Counted from the stretch's first letter, positions 18,286-27,381 are shown. The stretch is DNA of 64,000 nucleotides from Anaerolineae bacterium (GCA_023382535.1 JAHDWA010000022.1:1-64000), one strand, 5' to 3'. The notes: generated by a model not told the origin, from the sequence alone. Numbers and translations are program-made.

Positions 18286-18935
18286 ATGGAAATACGGGAT
18301 GAAAACCTTGTTTGGGCCGTGCGGGCCTTCGTTTATGAACACTTTGTAGCTACGACCCGGCCTCCGACAGTAGCGGAAACAGCGAGCCATTTTCACCTGA
18401 GTCCGGATCAGGCGGCTGCCCTCTACCAGGAACTCCATCGACGCCACGCCCTATTTCTCGATCCCGATACTACCGCAATCCGGATGGCCATCCCTTTTCG
18501 GCCATACCTACCCCGTTTCGGGTCCACGCTCAAGAAAAGGCCTACTGGGCTAACTCTGCCTGGGATTCTCTGGGTATTCCAGCGGCGCTTCACAGCCAGG
18601 CCAGGATTGAAACCCGGTGCGCCGAGAGCGGGCAGCCGGTTAGCCTCGAGGTGCGGCAAGACCGGGTGGTTGACCGGGGCGATCTGATCCATTTCCTGGT
18701 GCCCTTCCGCCACTGGTACGACGATTTAGTCTTCACCTGAGCCACGATCCTGCTCTTCCAGTCGGAAACCTCCCTCAACCACTGGTGCCAGACAAACCAT
18801 CAGACACGTGGTGAAGCCCTTTTGGTGGGGCAAGTGTGGGAACTGTCCCGGCAGTGGTATGGCAATCGCCTGTCACCTGAGTATCACGGCCGAACTCTGA
18901 CCAAAGTCGAGGCCATCTTCAGACAAGTGGCCTGA
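18286..18935 (+). pseudogene. MerB-like (alkylmercury lyase family) gene with frameshift and in-frame TGA
   Basis: AAAGGAG precedes ATG 18286. The N-terminal part is a winged-helix domain (TVAETASHFHLSPDQAAALY) ending RMAIPF, as in MerB-family proteins. A one-base loss in the T run at 18495-18498 breaks the frame. The next frame continues FSAIPTPFRVHAQ, then YWANSAWDSLGIPAAL, and on to FRHWYDDLVFT before TGA (18738-18740), then ATILLFQSE and a C-terminus ending at 18935. In relatives the first catalytic Cys lies in N-C-A-W-D (Ser here) and the second follows V-F-T, where TGA stands. The double loss favours a dead gene; selenocysteine at the TGA is considered separately. Confidence 0.6.
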
Positions 18936-19043
18936 TTTCGCCGTTCTGGTATGTGAATCCACCCAAGTAAGCTGAGCCTGAAAGTTACGGCGCTTTATAA
19001 TTATTCGGGCCAGACCGAATGTAACTCCAGGAGGAGATAGTTT

Positions 19044-20027
19044 ATGCATCTCAGAAAATATGGATCGCCTTCCTCACCGCTCCGGGTCGGGGCGGTACAG
19101 ATGGAAAGCCAGGCGGGTGACAAAGAAGCCAACTTCGCCAAAATAGAAGCCTTTGTGAAACAAGCGGCCCGACAGGGCGTGCAACTGCTGGTCTTCCCCG
19201 AATGCTGTATCAGCGGTTACTGGTTCATTCGCAACCTCTCCCGGCCGCAATTGGAAAAGCTGGCCGAACCAGTTTTTGACGGTCCAAGCTCTGAGCGGTT
19301 GAGGCAACTGGCCAGAGCTTACGGGTTAAGTATCGGGGCGGGCCCGGTAGAAGCAGCCGCGAACGACTGTTTTCACAACAGCTATGTGGTTGCCCTGCCC
19401 AATGACGAGATGTATTGCCATCGTAAGCTTCAGACTTTTGAGCATTCCCTAATCCAAAGTGGAACAGAGTATACCGTCTTTGACACGCCCTATGGCTGGC
19501 GGCTGGGCGTCTTGATCTGCTATGATAATAATGTCAACGAAAATGGCCGGATCACCGCCTTGCTGGGAGCTGACCTCATCCTGGCTCCGCATCAAACCGG
19601 CGGCTGCCGGACCAGGAACCCTCATCTGCTGGGAAACATCGAGCGGCAGTTGTGGGATAACCGGCACAGCCAGCCTGAGGCAATTGAGCGGGAATTTCTG
19701 GGCGATAAAGGCCGGGGTTGGTTGATGCGCTGGCTGCCCAGCCGGGCCCACGATAATGGCGTTTTCTTGATCTTTGCCAATGGGGTTGGCGTGGACGATG
19801 ATGAGATCCGCACCGGCAACGCCATGATCCTTGACCCCTATGGCCGGATTCTGAGCGAGACTTGGAAAGCCGGGGATGAGCTGGTGATCGCAGATCTGGA
19901 CGCAACCTTGTTGGAGCACGCCACCGGGCGGGAGTGGATCGCGGCCCGCCGGCCCGAGCTGTACGGGTTATTGACCCAACGCACAGGTCTGGAGCGGGAT
20001 ACCCGAGAACTTAAGTTTGAAGAATGA
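19044..20027 (+). CDS. Carbon-nitrogen hydrolase (nitrilase superfamily amidase)
   Basis: A 327-residue single-domain nitrilase-superfamily protein with the complete Glu-Lys-Cys triad: Glu in LLVFPECCISGY, Lys in CHRKLQTFEH and Cys in GVLICYDNN. It is soluble and without a signal peptide. Family members hydrolyse amides, carbamoyl-amines or nitriles to the acid and ammonia. AGGAGGAGA lies before the ATG. It is not of the Nit1 (Sll0784) type expected in Nit1C clusters, since CWEHY around the cysteine is CYDNN here. It stands alone between a pseudogene and a convergent gene; substrate unknown. Confidence 0.8.
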   Translation: MHLRKYGSPSSPLRVGAVQMESQAGDKEANFAKIEAFVKQAARQGVQLLVFPECCISGYWFIRNLSRPQLEKLAEPVFDGPSSERLRQLARAYGLSIGAGPVEAAANDCFHNSYVVALPNDEMYCHRKLQTFEHSLIQSGTEYTVFDTPYGWRLGVLICYDNNVNENGRITALLGADLILAPHQTGGCRTRNPHLLGNIERQLWDNRHSQPEAIEREFLGDKGRGWLMRWLPSRAHDNGVFLIFANGVGVDDDEIRTGNAMILDPYGRILSETWKAGDELVIADLDATLLEHATGREWIAARRPELYGLLTQRTGLERDTRELKFEE

Positions 20028-20094
20028 ATAGCCATTTTCCAGCAGAATGGGTCAGGTGAGTAACTTGACCCAAGCAGGCTAAGTACTGCGAGGC

Positions 20095-20754
20095 TCACGG
20101 AGTGAAATACTGAGCCGCCCAGGAGGGATCGTACGACGCGTACTTGAGATAAACCGCCCCCAAGATATCCGGACCGGAATAACCGGGCTCGTCACTCCCT
20201 CTACCCCATAACGACAATTCTTCTGAGCTTTCCAATAGCAGGCTAAACGCTTCGCCAAAGTTTTCCCAAACGGCTGTGGCGCCTTCTGGATTATAGGTAT
20301 TTTGATAGCGGGCTCGCACCACCTCAAAGATAGCTTTTACCTCAAGTGGATCTTCGGCAAACCAACCGGTCGCGCCGACCGTCTTAACTTGGTCCGGCAA
20401 AGTCGTCAATGTCGCGTCGACAATGCTGAGCCAATCGTCAAAGATCAGCGAGGGTCGGGTCCCGGTTAGGGAGTAGATTTTCTCCAGGCGCTTGATGATC
20501 TCCTTGACGTAGTATTCACTGTTGCGCATGGAGACTGGTACGCTCTTTTGTTTCTGCGGTCGTCTCCTAGAGGCGATACCCTCAGAGGCGGCCGAAACAA
20601 CCGGGCCATGGCCGTTGGTCGAGGTTGATTTGACGACATAGGCTCCGTAACCACCTGGAGTTTGCGATGGTTGAACCCCATTCGTAGCCGGGATAGATGC
20701 TTTTGAGAGTTGGTCGAGGTTCCTCTTATTGCGTTTGGGGCTATTCCTACTCAT
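20095..20754 (-). CDS. Hypothetical protein resembling the N-terminal region of an N6-adenine methylase, truncated
   Basis: About 219 residues from ATG 20754 (AAGGAG 7 bases upstream). The first 70 residues are basic, Ser/Asn-rich and probably disordered. The rest is helical and ends PDILGAVYLKYASYDPSWAAQYFTP followed at once by the stop. D-[IV]-L-G-x-[IV]-Y ... G-Q-[FY]-[FY]-T-P is the segment that leads into the AdoMet site of HsdM-like N6 methylases. Here the catalytic domain is missing, so the gene may be a truncated methylase, or a product that only retains this helical part. I do not see the missing domain downstream. Confidence 0.4.
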   Translation of the reverse strand: MSRNSPKRNKRNLDQLSKASIPATNGVQPSQTPGGYGAYVVKSTSTNGHGPVVSAASEGIASRRRPQKQKSVPVSMRNSEYYVKEIIKRLEKIYSLTGTRPSLIFDDWLSIVDATLTTLPDQVKTVGATGWFAEDPLEVKAIFEVVRARYQNTYNPEGATAVWENFGEAFSLLLESSEELSLWGRGSDEPGYSGPDILGAVYLKYASYDPSWAAQYFTP

Positions 20755-21329
20755 GCTCACGTCTCCTTGCACTGATAGCACTGTTAATAAGGCGATGACG
20801 ATCTTGATAGGCGGGGGTGTTACCAAAACCACCTCTAACAACCATAACCAATCCATAAAAAACGATCTCCGGTTACCACCCGAAGATCATTTTGTTCATA
20901 AAAATCTAGCACTCCCTCCCTGGATTGAAGCTATGAGAGGAAAGGGGTGTACCCTTATGAAGAAAAAGGAAGCTATCACAACAGTGCATACGCTCAGTTT
21001 CTTTATGGTTTGAGCTTTGCCAACTTCTTTTATGCGAACACATAGATAGAGTAACCTGGTGTTACAGAAGCCGACCTGGCGGCTTACTGCCAGCGGGGAC
21101 GTGAGTAGCATTTACTTGTGTTGGCAACTCGATACCAATAACGGGTCGGAGCCAGCAAGATTTGGCAAAGCGTATTCGCAGTAGCTTCCTACATGCCCCC
21201 TCCTTATATGAATGACATTTGTCACGAGTAAAAAGTGATACCTACCACTTACATTATTCTGAAGACGGGTCTAGAATTTAGAGGGGCTTTTCCACTTATT
21301 AACGTGTCAACTTGATGGAGACGTAAACT
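20755..21329. other. Long intergenic region with paired palindromes
   Basis: About 575 bases separating divergent genes, so it should contain promoters in both directions. It holds the TGACATTTGTCA palindrome at 21213 and, 10 bases further, aagtg ... cactt arms (21234-21250). The short open frames inside have no supporting ribosome binding sites or recognisable products. Confidence 0.4.
21213..21224. promoter_or_regulatory. TGACA-TT-TGTCA palindrome (candidate operator)
   Basis: Perfect 5-base arms with a 2-base centre, about 105 bases upstream of the FmdB-like gene. It matches the core of the palindrome at 17823-17838. Confidence 0.4.
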
Positions 21330-21692
21330 ATGCCAATTTATGAGTATGGTTGTGAGGATTGTCAGAAACGAATCAATGTTTTTTTTCGTAGTTTTGCCGA
21401 GGTTAAAACCCGGCAAGTAGTTTGCCCACACTGTCAAAGTACTCGTCTAAAGCGGCTCTTTTCCAAAGTGATCATTATCCATCCAGAAGGGCAGCGTGCG
21501 CAGAAATTGTCTAATCTCAGCCATCAAGATGAGCGGGAAGACAACAGTCCGAGGGCCTTAGCCAGCAAGATGCGAAAAATGAGCAAAGACATTGGGGAGG
21601 ATTTAGGGGACGATTTTAATCAAGTCGTCGGCCGTCTGGAAGCTGGCGAGTCTCCCGAATCTATTGACAAAGATTACCCCACAGCGAATTAG
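21330..21692 (+). CDS. FmdB-family zinc-ribbon protein (copy 1)
   Basis: A 120-residue protein with the FmdB opening MPIYEYGCEDC and two CxxC pairs (CEDC, CPHC) that would bind one zinc, ahead of a charged helical tail. The first pair spacing (C-E-D-C) is standard. FmdB proteins are named from a formamidase operon and are proposed regulatory or accessory proteins; their function is not firmly established. A second copy is at 36617-36994, sharing the C-terminal pattern of a helix ending in GESPESIDK/GDSPDSLKE. Confidence 0.8.
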   Translation: MPIYEYGCEDCQKRINVFFRSFAEVKTRQVVCPHCQSTRLKRLFSKVIIIHPEGQRAQKLSNLSHQDEREDNSPRALASKMRKMSKDIGEDLGDDFNQVVGRLEAGESPESIDKDYPTAN

Positions 21693-21734
21693 GTTACCCT
21701 TAATAGGTGCTTGCCGTAAACTATGGGAGGGTTA

Positions 21735-21977
21735 ATGGCATTCTATAGGCTTACAAAGATTGTAGTCGTTGATGAGTTACGTTCAGCAGACGGCGTATAC
21801 ACGAACCGAATCGGCGCATGGCTGGGTAAAATTGAACATCAACAAGACGAAACAATAGTTGTACCATACTCAGACCATGAGGGTTGTTATATAATGGCGC
21901 CAAATGATTGGTGTGAATACGCCGAAGCTATAATACCCGCAGGTTTTCCCCCCTGGGTGTGGTTAGCAGAGGCATAG
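21735..21977 (+). CDS. Small hypothetical protein
   Basis: About 80 residues starting MAFYRLTKIVVVDELRSADG. GGGAGGG lies just before ATG 21735, so I chose it over the in-frame ATG at 21723 that overlaps this site. Composition is that of a compact mixed alpha/beta soluble protein with a Trp-rich C-terminus (PPWVWLAEA). There are no motifs I recognise. It lies between the FmdB-like gene and the large activator gene, in the same direction and probably co-transcribed. Confidence 0.5.
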   Translation: MAFYRLTKIVVVDELRSADGVYTNRIGAWLGKIEHQQDETIVVPYSDHEGCYIMAPNDWCEYAEAIIPAGFPPWVWLAEA

Positions 21978-22019
21978 GAGATATCCCTCATAGAACCTCA
22001 GCCTTCAGAGAGGATAGGC

Positions 22020-25000
22020 ATGGGTAACAATCACGATGTAGTTGAAAATCTTATTGATCAGAGCCGCTTTTCCCCTCTTGATTCCCCTTCATCGCCTTTA
22101 CTTCCGCTCACTGTTTACACACTTGGACGTTTTGCAGTCCATCGAGGAAATAAATTAATCGGAGACCAGGACTGGCATCGGCGTAAGGCGAAAAGTCTCT
22201 TTAAACTTCTACTCCTAGCACCCGAACATCAGCTCCTAAAAGATCAAGTTCTTGAGTTGTTGTGGCCAGCTCAAGACCCGGTTCGAGCCACCAATAACCT
22301 TCATCGCACCCTTTTTGTTCTACGGCGTATTCTCCAGCCAGACGGGACCGATTCTTCTGACCAACAGTACATTCTGTTTCAAGATTCCAGTTTAATTCTC
22401 AATAGAGATACTATCGCCTTGGTAGATCTGGAGGAATTTAAACGTCTGATTCAGGTGGGTAGCCAACAAGATAACCCGTTAGATTCTTACGAGGCCGCTC
22501 GGGCGTTGTATCAGGGTGATTTATTGCCGGAGGATCTCTATGAGGATTGGGCGAGGGATCCCCGTGAGAACCTGCACGTTAGCTACTGCACTTTACTCCA
22601 GCAACTGGCTCAGATATATACCCAGCAGGCTATTCATAGCAAGGCTATTAGCTGTTTGGAAGATCTTTTGCACGTCGAGCCTACCCACGAAGAAGTGCAT
22701 CGTGAGCTTATGCGTCTTTATGTAGTCGTTGGACAGCGTCATCGGGCCTTGCAACTGTATCGCCAGGCTCAAGAGACTCTAAAGCACGAACTCGATGTTA
22801 AGCCATCCCCTGAAACTACTGCTTTATATAACGCTATTGTGGAAAACCGCTGGCCACCCGAACCGGACAAAGCAGGGAGCCTCCTCCCCACCTTACCGGC
22901 GCGTCTGTCAAGAAGTTACCGGGGATTACCTCTTTTGGGACGTGAACCAGAAATGCAGAAACTGGCCGAGATGATTGCCTGGACTAAATCCAGCCAGGGG
23001 GGACTGGTTATTATTGGTGGAGAACCAGGGGTGGGTAAGACCCGGTTGGCTGAAGAAGTGGTTATTCGTGCCCACGCAGCGGGGGTGCCCGTACTATATG
23101 GGGCGGCCTATGAGCAAGAAGGACATTTGCCCTATGGCTTGTTTGTCGAAGCTATCCGCAGTGGCCTGAACCATAAAACAGCAGCAATTCTGCGCCAAAA
23201 GCTTGGGATTCTTACGGATGATCTGGCCCGGTTGCTGCCTGAACTGGCTTCGACTAATCCACCAAATTTGGATCGGCTCGATCTGGAACTGGGGCAGGCC
23301 AGGCAGCATCTCTTTGATGCTGTTGTAGCGACCTTTGCCGCCTTTGCCAGCGATTCACGCCTGGTGATATTTTTAGACGATCTACAAGCTGCCGATGAGT
23401 CCAGCTTACAACTGCTACATTATCTCATGCGCCGGATTTCCACGCTTCCTATCCTGATTCTATGTACCCTTTGTGAAGATAAAGTGCAGCGCGGTACGGC
23501 GGTCGCCCGGTTCTGCAACGAATTACAGCGCAGCCAGTTAGGCGAATGGCTGAACCTTTCCCGTCTAAATCCGGTTGATATAGCCCACCTGGGCGCCGGG
23601 CTACTGGGTGACGGTGAACTGGCTATGGATCTTGCCGAAGATTTGTATTACATCACCGAAGGGAATCCTTTCTTTGCCCGTGAGGTCATTCTTGCCTTAG
23701 TTCAAGCGGGCAAAATCAATTTGCATGGTAATCACTGGAGTCTGCTGGCCGACAAACACCTGGTCGTACCTGCCAGCGTCCGCGGAGCCATTCGCTTGCG
23801 CCTGGAACATCTAAGTCAGGCAGCTTATCATTTAGCTGAGCTGGCTGCGGTCATTGGTAGGGAGTTTAGCTATGAGTTGCTCCGAACCACAACTGAATAC
23901 GATAATACCACGCTCTTAGACTTACTTGATGAAATGCTGTCAGCCCGTCTCATCGAAGAAAGGGGAATTGGCTATAGATTTTGCCATGGCTTACTACGTC
24001 AGGTACTCTATGAAGATCTTGCTTTTCATCGGCGGGTCTGGCTACATGGACAGGTAGCGCAGGCTCTTGAGCAGCTAACTGCCCGCCAATTGTTGAGCGA
24101 GTGGGCGGCCATTCTGGTCTATCATTATGAGCGAGCTGAACGCTATGAAGCAGCCTTCTGTTACCTGGTTCAGGCTGGCGACAGGGCCCGCGAGGCCTAT
24201 GCTCCCCAGGAGGCGCTTCACCATTACGACCGTGCTTTGGTCTTATGCCGTGAGCATAAAAACCTGGCCCCGACCGAGACAACAGCAAGCCTCGTTGAAC
24301 GGCGCGCTCAGACCTACCTGGCCCTGTCTGATTTTGATTCTGCCATCGGCGATCTGGAACAACTCTTTGAAGACAATCGGCGGGTGGGTAACCAGCTCCG
24401 AGAGGGGGAGTTGTTGTACCAGCTTGGCATCGCCCATTATTGGGCGCATCGCCTGGAACGGGCAAGTACTTATTTGGATCAGGCCCTGCGCTTGGCCCAA
24501 ACCCTTCGTTACAGCGAACTGCGAGCTAAAATCCTTAAACTGCATGATATTCTGCATTCCACTATCAGTGGGAATATATCCCGCCTCCCCTCTACGGAAA
24601 TATCGAGCGCCGCCGATAGTGTTCATAATCTATCTGCTGAGGAGCACTGGGGACTGGCTATGTTAGCCCATCTGCGCAGCGACTTTGAGGTTGCCCTTCA
24701 CCATGCTCAGGCATGCGTGGAATTAGGGCAATCTTTTGCCAATCCCTTCCTGACGTTGGGAGGATATTTTGTCCTGGGTATGTCGCATGCCAGTGCAGGC
24801 CGGTATCAAATCGCCCTCGATGAACTGATAAAAGCCCTGAATCTGTCCGAAGCTGCGGGGGATCGTTTCTGGCGCGCCCGGTTGCTCAATACGATTGGCT
24901 GGGTCCACCACGATTTGTTTAATCTAGAACAGGCCATACAGTTTGACCAGCTCAGTTTAGAGGTCGCCCGTGCCGGCAAGCCGCTCTTGACCGAAGCCGA

Positions 25001-25559
25001 GGGCAACGCCATTGCCAACCTGGCTGCCGATTACCTGCTACTCAAAGATTATGACCGGGCGCGAGCCTACCTGACCGAAGGACTCTTCAATTCCCCCGAA
25101 ACATTTATGCGCTGGCGCTACCGAACGCGGATGGTTGTGATTAAAGGTCAATTGGCTCTGGCTGAAGGTGATGCCCGGGGCGCGTTGGAAGCTGCCGACG
25201 AGTCCTTGACCCTAGCGCGCCATACTCAGACTCGTAAGAATATCGCGCGATCATGCCATCTGCGCGGTCAGGCTCTGCTTGCAGTCGGGCGTCTCAATAA
25301 GGCCCAAATTGCTTTGAACCACTCCTTAGAGGTTAGTTTGGGATTAAAATGCCCTGCCTTGATCTGGCGGTGTCATGTAACCCTGGCCCAGCTTAAAGAA
25401 GCCGAGGGTAAGACGGAGATTGCTAACATCCATTATTCTTCGGCAGACAGAATCTTACGGCAGGTGCTTGAGGGTTTAACCGATGCTGCCTTGTATCAAT
25501 CTTTTCTGGCTGAGACCCAGGTACAAGCCGTATTTTCCAAAGCTGTACCCCCCGCTTAA
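22020..25559 (+). CDS. Large BTAD-AAA-TPR transcriptional activator (SARP/MalT-like)
   Basis: A 1179-residue protein. Residues about 25-120 form an OmpR-like winged helix (LTVYTLGRFAVHRG, then RRKAKSLFKLLLL and DQVLELLWPAQDP). A bacterial transcriptional activator domain follows to about residue 275 (HEEVHRELMRLYVVVGQR). An AAA/STAND ATPase begins at LLGREPEMQKLAEM with Walker A GGEPGVGKTRLAEE and Walker B LVIFLDDLQAADE. From about residue 680 to the end there are TPR-like helical repeats. Such proteins use ATP and a ligand or protein signal to switch on nearby genes. GAGAGGAT precedes the ATG. The 26.4-42.5 kb array begins about 860 bases downstream in the same direction and is a plausible target. 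Confidence 0.85.
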   Translation: MGNNHDVVENLIDQSRFSPLDSPSSPLLPLTVYTLGRFAVHRGNKLIGDQDWHRRKAKSLFKLLLLAPEHQLLKDQVLELLWPAQDPVRATNNLHRTLFVLRRILQPDGTDSSDQQYILFQDSSLILNRDTIALVDLEEFKRLIQVGSQQDNPLDSYEAARALYQGDLLPEDLYEDWARDPRENLHVSYCTLLQQLAQIYTQQAIHSKAISCLEDLLHVEPTHEEVHRELMRLYVVVGQRHRALQLYRQAQETLKHELDVKPSPETTALYNAIVENRWPPEPDKAGSLLPTLPARLSRSYRGLPLLGREPEMQKLAEMIAWTKSSQGGLVIIGGEPGVGKTRLAEEVVIRAHAAGVPVLYGAAYEQEGHLPYGLFVEAIRSGLNHKTAAILRQKLGILTDDLARLLPELASTNPPNLDRLDLELGQARQHLFDAVVATFAAFASDSRLVIFLDDLQAADESSLQLLHYLMRRISTLPILILCTLCEDKVQRGTAVARFCNELQRSQLGEWLNLSRLNPVDIAHLGAGLLGDGELAMDLAEDLYYITEGNPFFAREVILALVQAGKINLHGNHWSLLADKHLVVPASVRGAIRLRLEHLSQAAYHLAELAAVIGREFSYELLRTTTEYDNTTLLDLLDEMLSARLIEERGIGYRFCHGLLRQVLYEDLAFHRRVWLHGQVAQALEQLTARQLLSEWAAILVYHYERAERYEAAFCYLVQAGDRAREAYAPQEALHHYDRALVLCREHKNLAPTETTASLVERRAQTYLALSDFDSAIGDLEQLFEDNRRVGNQLREGELLYQLGIAHYWAHRLERASTYLDQALRLAQTLRYSELRAKILKLHDILHSTISGNISRLPSTEISSAADSVHNLSAEEHWGLAMLAHLRSDFEVALHHAQACVELGQSFANPFLTLGGYFVLGMSHASAGRYQIALDELIKALNLSEAAGDRFWRARLLNTIGWVHHDLFNLEQAIQFDQLSLEVARAGKPLLTEAEGNAIANLAADYLLLKDYDRARAYLTEGLFNSPETFMRWRYRTRMVVIKGQLALAEGDARGALEAADESLTLARHTQTRKNIARSCHLRGQALLAVGRLNKAQIALNHSLEVSLGLKCPALIWRCHVTLAQLKEAEGKTEIANIHYSSADRILRQVLEGLTDAALYQSFLAETQVQAVFSKAVPPA

Positions 25560-25626
25560 CTCTCCTCTTTATCTTTGCTCTTAAGAAAAGGTATTAGGGA
25601 TTTCGATCCGTTTTCTGGGTCGAATT

Positions 25627-25729
25627 GACAGCCTAAGCTAGGGTGCATCCTAAATTTATGGTAACGTAGGACAAGTTGCCAACTTGGCCTACAGAACCAC
25701 CCAAAATTTGGGACAGACAGCCTAAGCTA
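25627..25729. repeat. Small palindromic element between 14-base direct repeats
   Basis: GACAGCCTAAGCTA occurs at 25627-25640 and again at 25716-25729. Between them lies a near-perfect hairpin (gtaggacaagtt / aacttggcctac, 25666-25692), itself nested in weaker outer arms (cctaaattt / aaatttggg). The arrangement resembles a MITE or REP-type insertion with a duplicated flank; 14 bases is long for a target duplication. Confidence 0.5.
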
Positions 25730-26417
25730 TAACTCCTTGATCCCTCTATTTAAATTAGCCAGGTAAGTACAAAGTAATTTAAAGTTCAAAATTTCCTCTC
25801 CCGGTAAGGTAGAAATCAGGCCAGGATATGAACCAGGTAAGTGGGATGTGGTATGATCCTTGTTAGGACCAGCCAGTTGACTTGCGTCTTTGGGGCCATG
25901 CTACCCTTGTCCTGGCTGATCCGGTCTTAATTAATGTTCTGTGCTTCCTCATCAACGGAGCTGTGGAGATCAGTATCTTGATAGACAACCCTGTAACCAC
26001 CCGATTTATCCCCTGCCGTATCATTGCTTCATATCCTGTTTTTGGCTGGTCTCTTACGGTTCGAATCCTCTCTTGTGATCTGGACTGCCTTTATACTCCG
26101 CAGCCGCAGCAACGTACGACTACCCATTTACCAGGTTGACCGAGTTGCGCCGAAGACAGCAGATATCCTGATCCTCTGCCGATGCTGAACTGATTATTTA
26201 GAAGAATTTGCTGCACTCCGAGAACCTTAGCAGCATTCTTTAGTTTGTAAATATAAGGTTTGGAAAGGAGCGCCTATTCAAGATTCACACCTGACCCATA
26301 TCGAAGTATGGCAAAGCTTCCCCGCCAGGAGATAAGCTTTTTGCCGCTGCTGGATAGCTTATTCAGCAGGATTCTTCACAGGTAAATTCTGTATTAGTCG
26401 AACTTTGGAGGTAACTA
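25730..26417. other. Intergenic region before the 26.4 kb array
   Basis: About 690 bases without a gene I can defend. The open frame at 25882-26139 has no good ribosome binding site and no recognisable product. The promoter of the downstream array is expected here, but no clear -35/-10 pair stands out. Confidence 0.35.
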
Positions 26418-27263
26418 ATGGAAAAGCGAAGGAAAGTGTTTGATAACCACTGCCACATTGGCCCCCTCGCCTCATACGCTTTCTACGGCCTGCCGACGCC
26501 GGTTCATCCGACGTATGATTATGACACGGCCGAGGACTTTTTGAAGGGGATGGACGAAAACGGGGTGGACCGCTCCCTGGTCATATCTAACTATGGCATC
26601 CCCGACTCCTCCCAGCCGTTCACCCTAAACCCCCTGGTGGTCGAAAGCGCGCAACATGAGCGCATGATGGGTGCTATTTGGCTCTCACCCTTACCTAAGG
26701 ACAAGGAGCGGAACGCCGAGGCGCTGAAGTTGATTGGCCAGAAGGGCCTGGTTGCGCTGAAGCTGACCTGCTTGCTGGGCGGAAATTTCAACCCGGAGAA
26801 GTGGAGCGAGGAAGAGGTCGAGCTGTGGACGGCGGTCCTTGACGCCGCCCGCGCGAATGATATGCCGATCCATATCCACACCAGCCCGGGCGGCGGTTCG
26901 GATATTGATAACGCCATTGCCCTGGTGCGCAAGTACGGCCGCGAAATCAAAATTCACTGTGTTCATATGGGTGGTGGGGTGAGCGGGCACATCAAGTTTG
27001 TTCCGCGCTTCTTTGAATTGGTCAACGAAGGGTATCAAATCTACACCTGCTCCTCCTGGGCCGTTGGTTTCGGCTCGACCTGGCTCTTGAAGGAGATCGA
27101 GCGCACCGGCGTGGGCGCGGACCGGTTCTTGTTTGGTTCGGATATCCCCTGGAGCGACTTCGCCAGTGAGTACTGGAAGATTGAGGGCGCGCCGATTTCC
27201 GAGGAGTTGAAGCAGAAGATCTTCTGGGGTAACGCCGAAAAGTTGTACAGCAAGTTCTGGTAG
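26418..27263 (+). CDS. Amidohydrolase-family (PF04909-type) metal-dependent hydrolase/decarboxylase
   Basis: A 281-residue TIM-barrel amidohydrolase. Metal ligands appear in order: H-x-H in FDNHCHIG near residue 12, His in MPIHIHTSP, His in IHCVHMGG and Asp in LFGSDIPW. The order and the FGSDxPW ending match amidohydrolase-2 proteins, which include ACMSD-type decarboxylases and C-N or lactone hydrolases. GGAGG precedes the ATG. It opens a plus-strand array where Nit1C clusters usually have the nitrilase, so it may provide an alternative substrate-opening step; this is inferred from position only. Confidence 0.75.
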   Translation: MEKRRKVFDNHCHIGPLASYAFYGLPTPVHPTYDYDTAEDFLKGMDENGVDRSLVISNYGIPDSSQPFTLNPLVVESAQHERMMGAIWLSPLPKDKERNAEALKLIGQKGLVALKLTCLLGGNFNPEKWSEEEVELWTAVLDAARANDMPIHIHTSPGGGSDIDNAIALVRKYGREIKIHCVHMGGGVSGHIKFVPRFFELVNEGYQIYTCSSWAVGFGSTWLLKEIERTGVGADRFLFGSDIPWSDFASEYWKIEGAPISEELKQKIFWGNAEKLYSKFW

Positions 27264-27381
27264 ACCCACCCGAACCAGACCCAGGAGAGGGCGTGAACTG
27301 CGGTGGCCAAGGATGAGCCGCCGCCCCAAAGCGCTGGCAACAAATCAAACTTTTAACAATTAGCAAGGAGGCAAGATTCTC

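Noticed and set aside
18259..18687. Apparent complete 142-residue gene
   Set aside because: Its second half is the wrong frame of the MerB-like pseudogene; the true start is ATG 18286 and the true frame changes at 18495-18498.
19044..20027. The missing Nit1C nitrilase
   Set aside because: The cysteine region is CYDNN and the protein lacks the Nit1/Sll0784 features; it is also 7 kb away and not in the operon.
25882..26139. 85-codon frame in the intergenic region
   Set aside because: No ribosome binding site, no recognisable family and an odd composition; not enough to call a gene.
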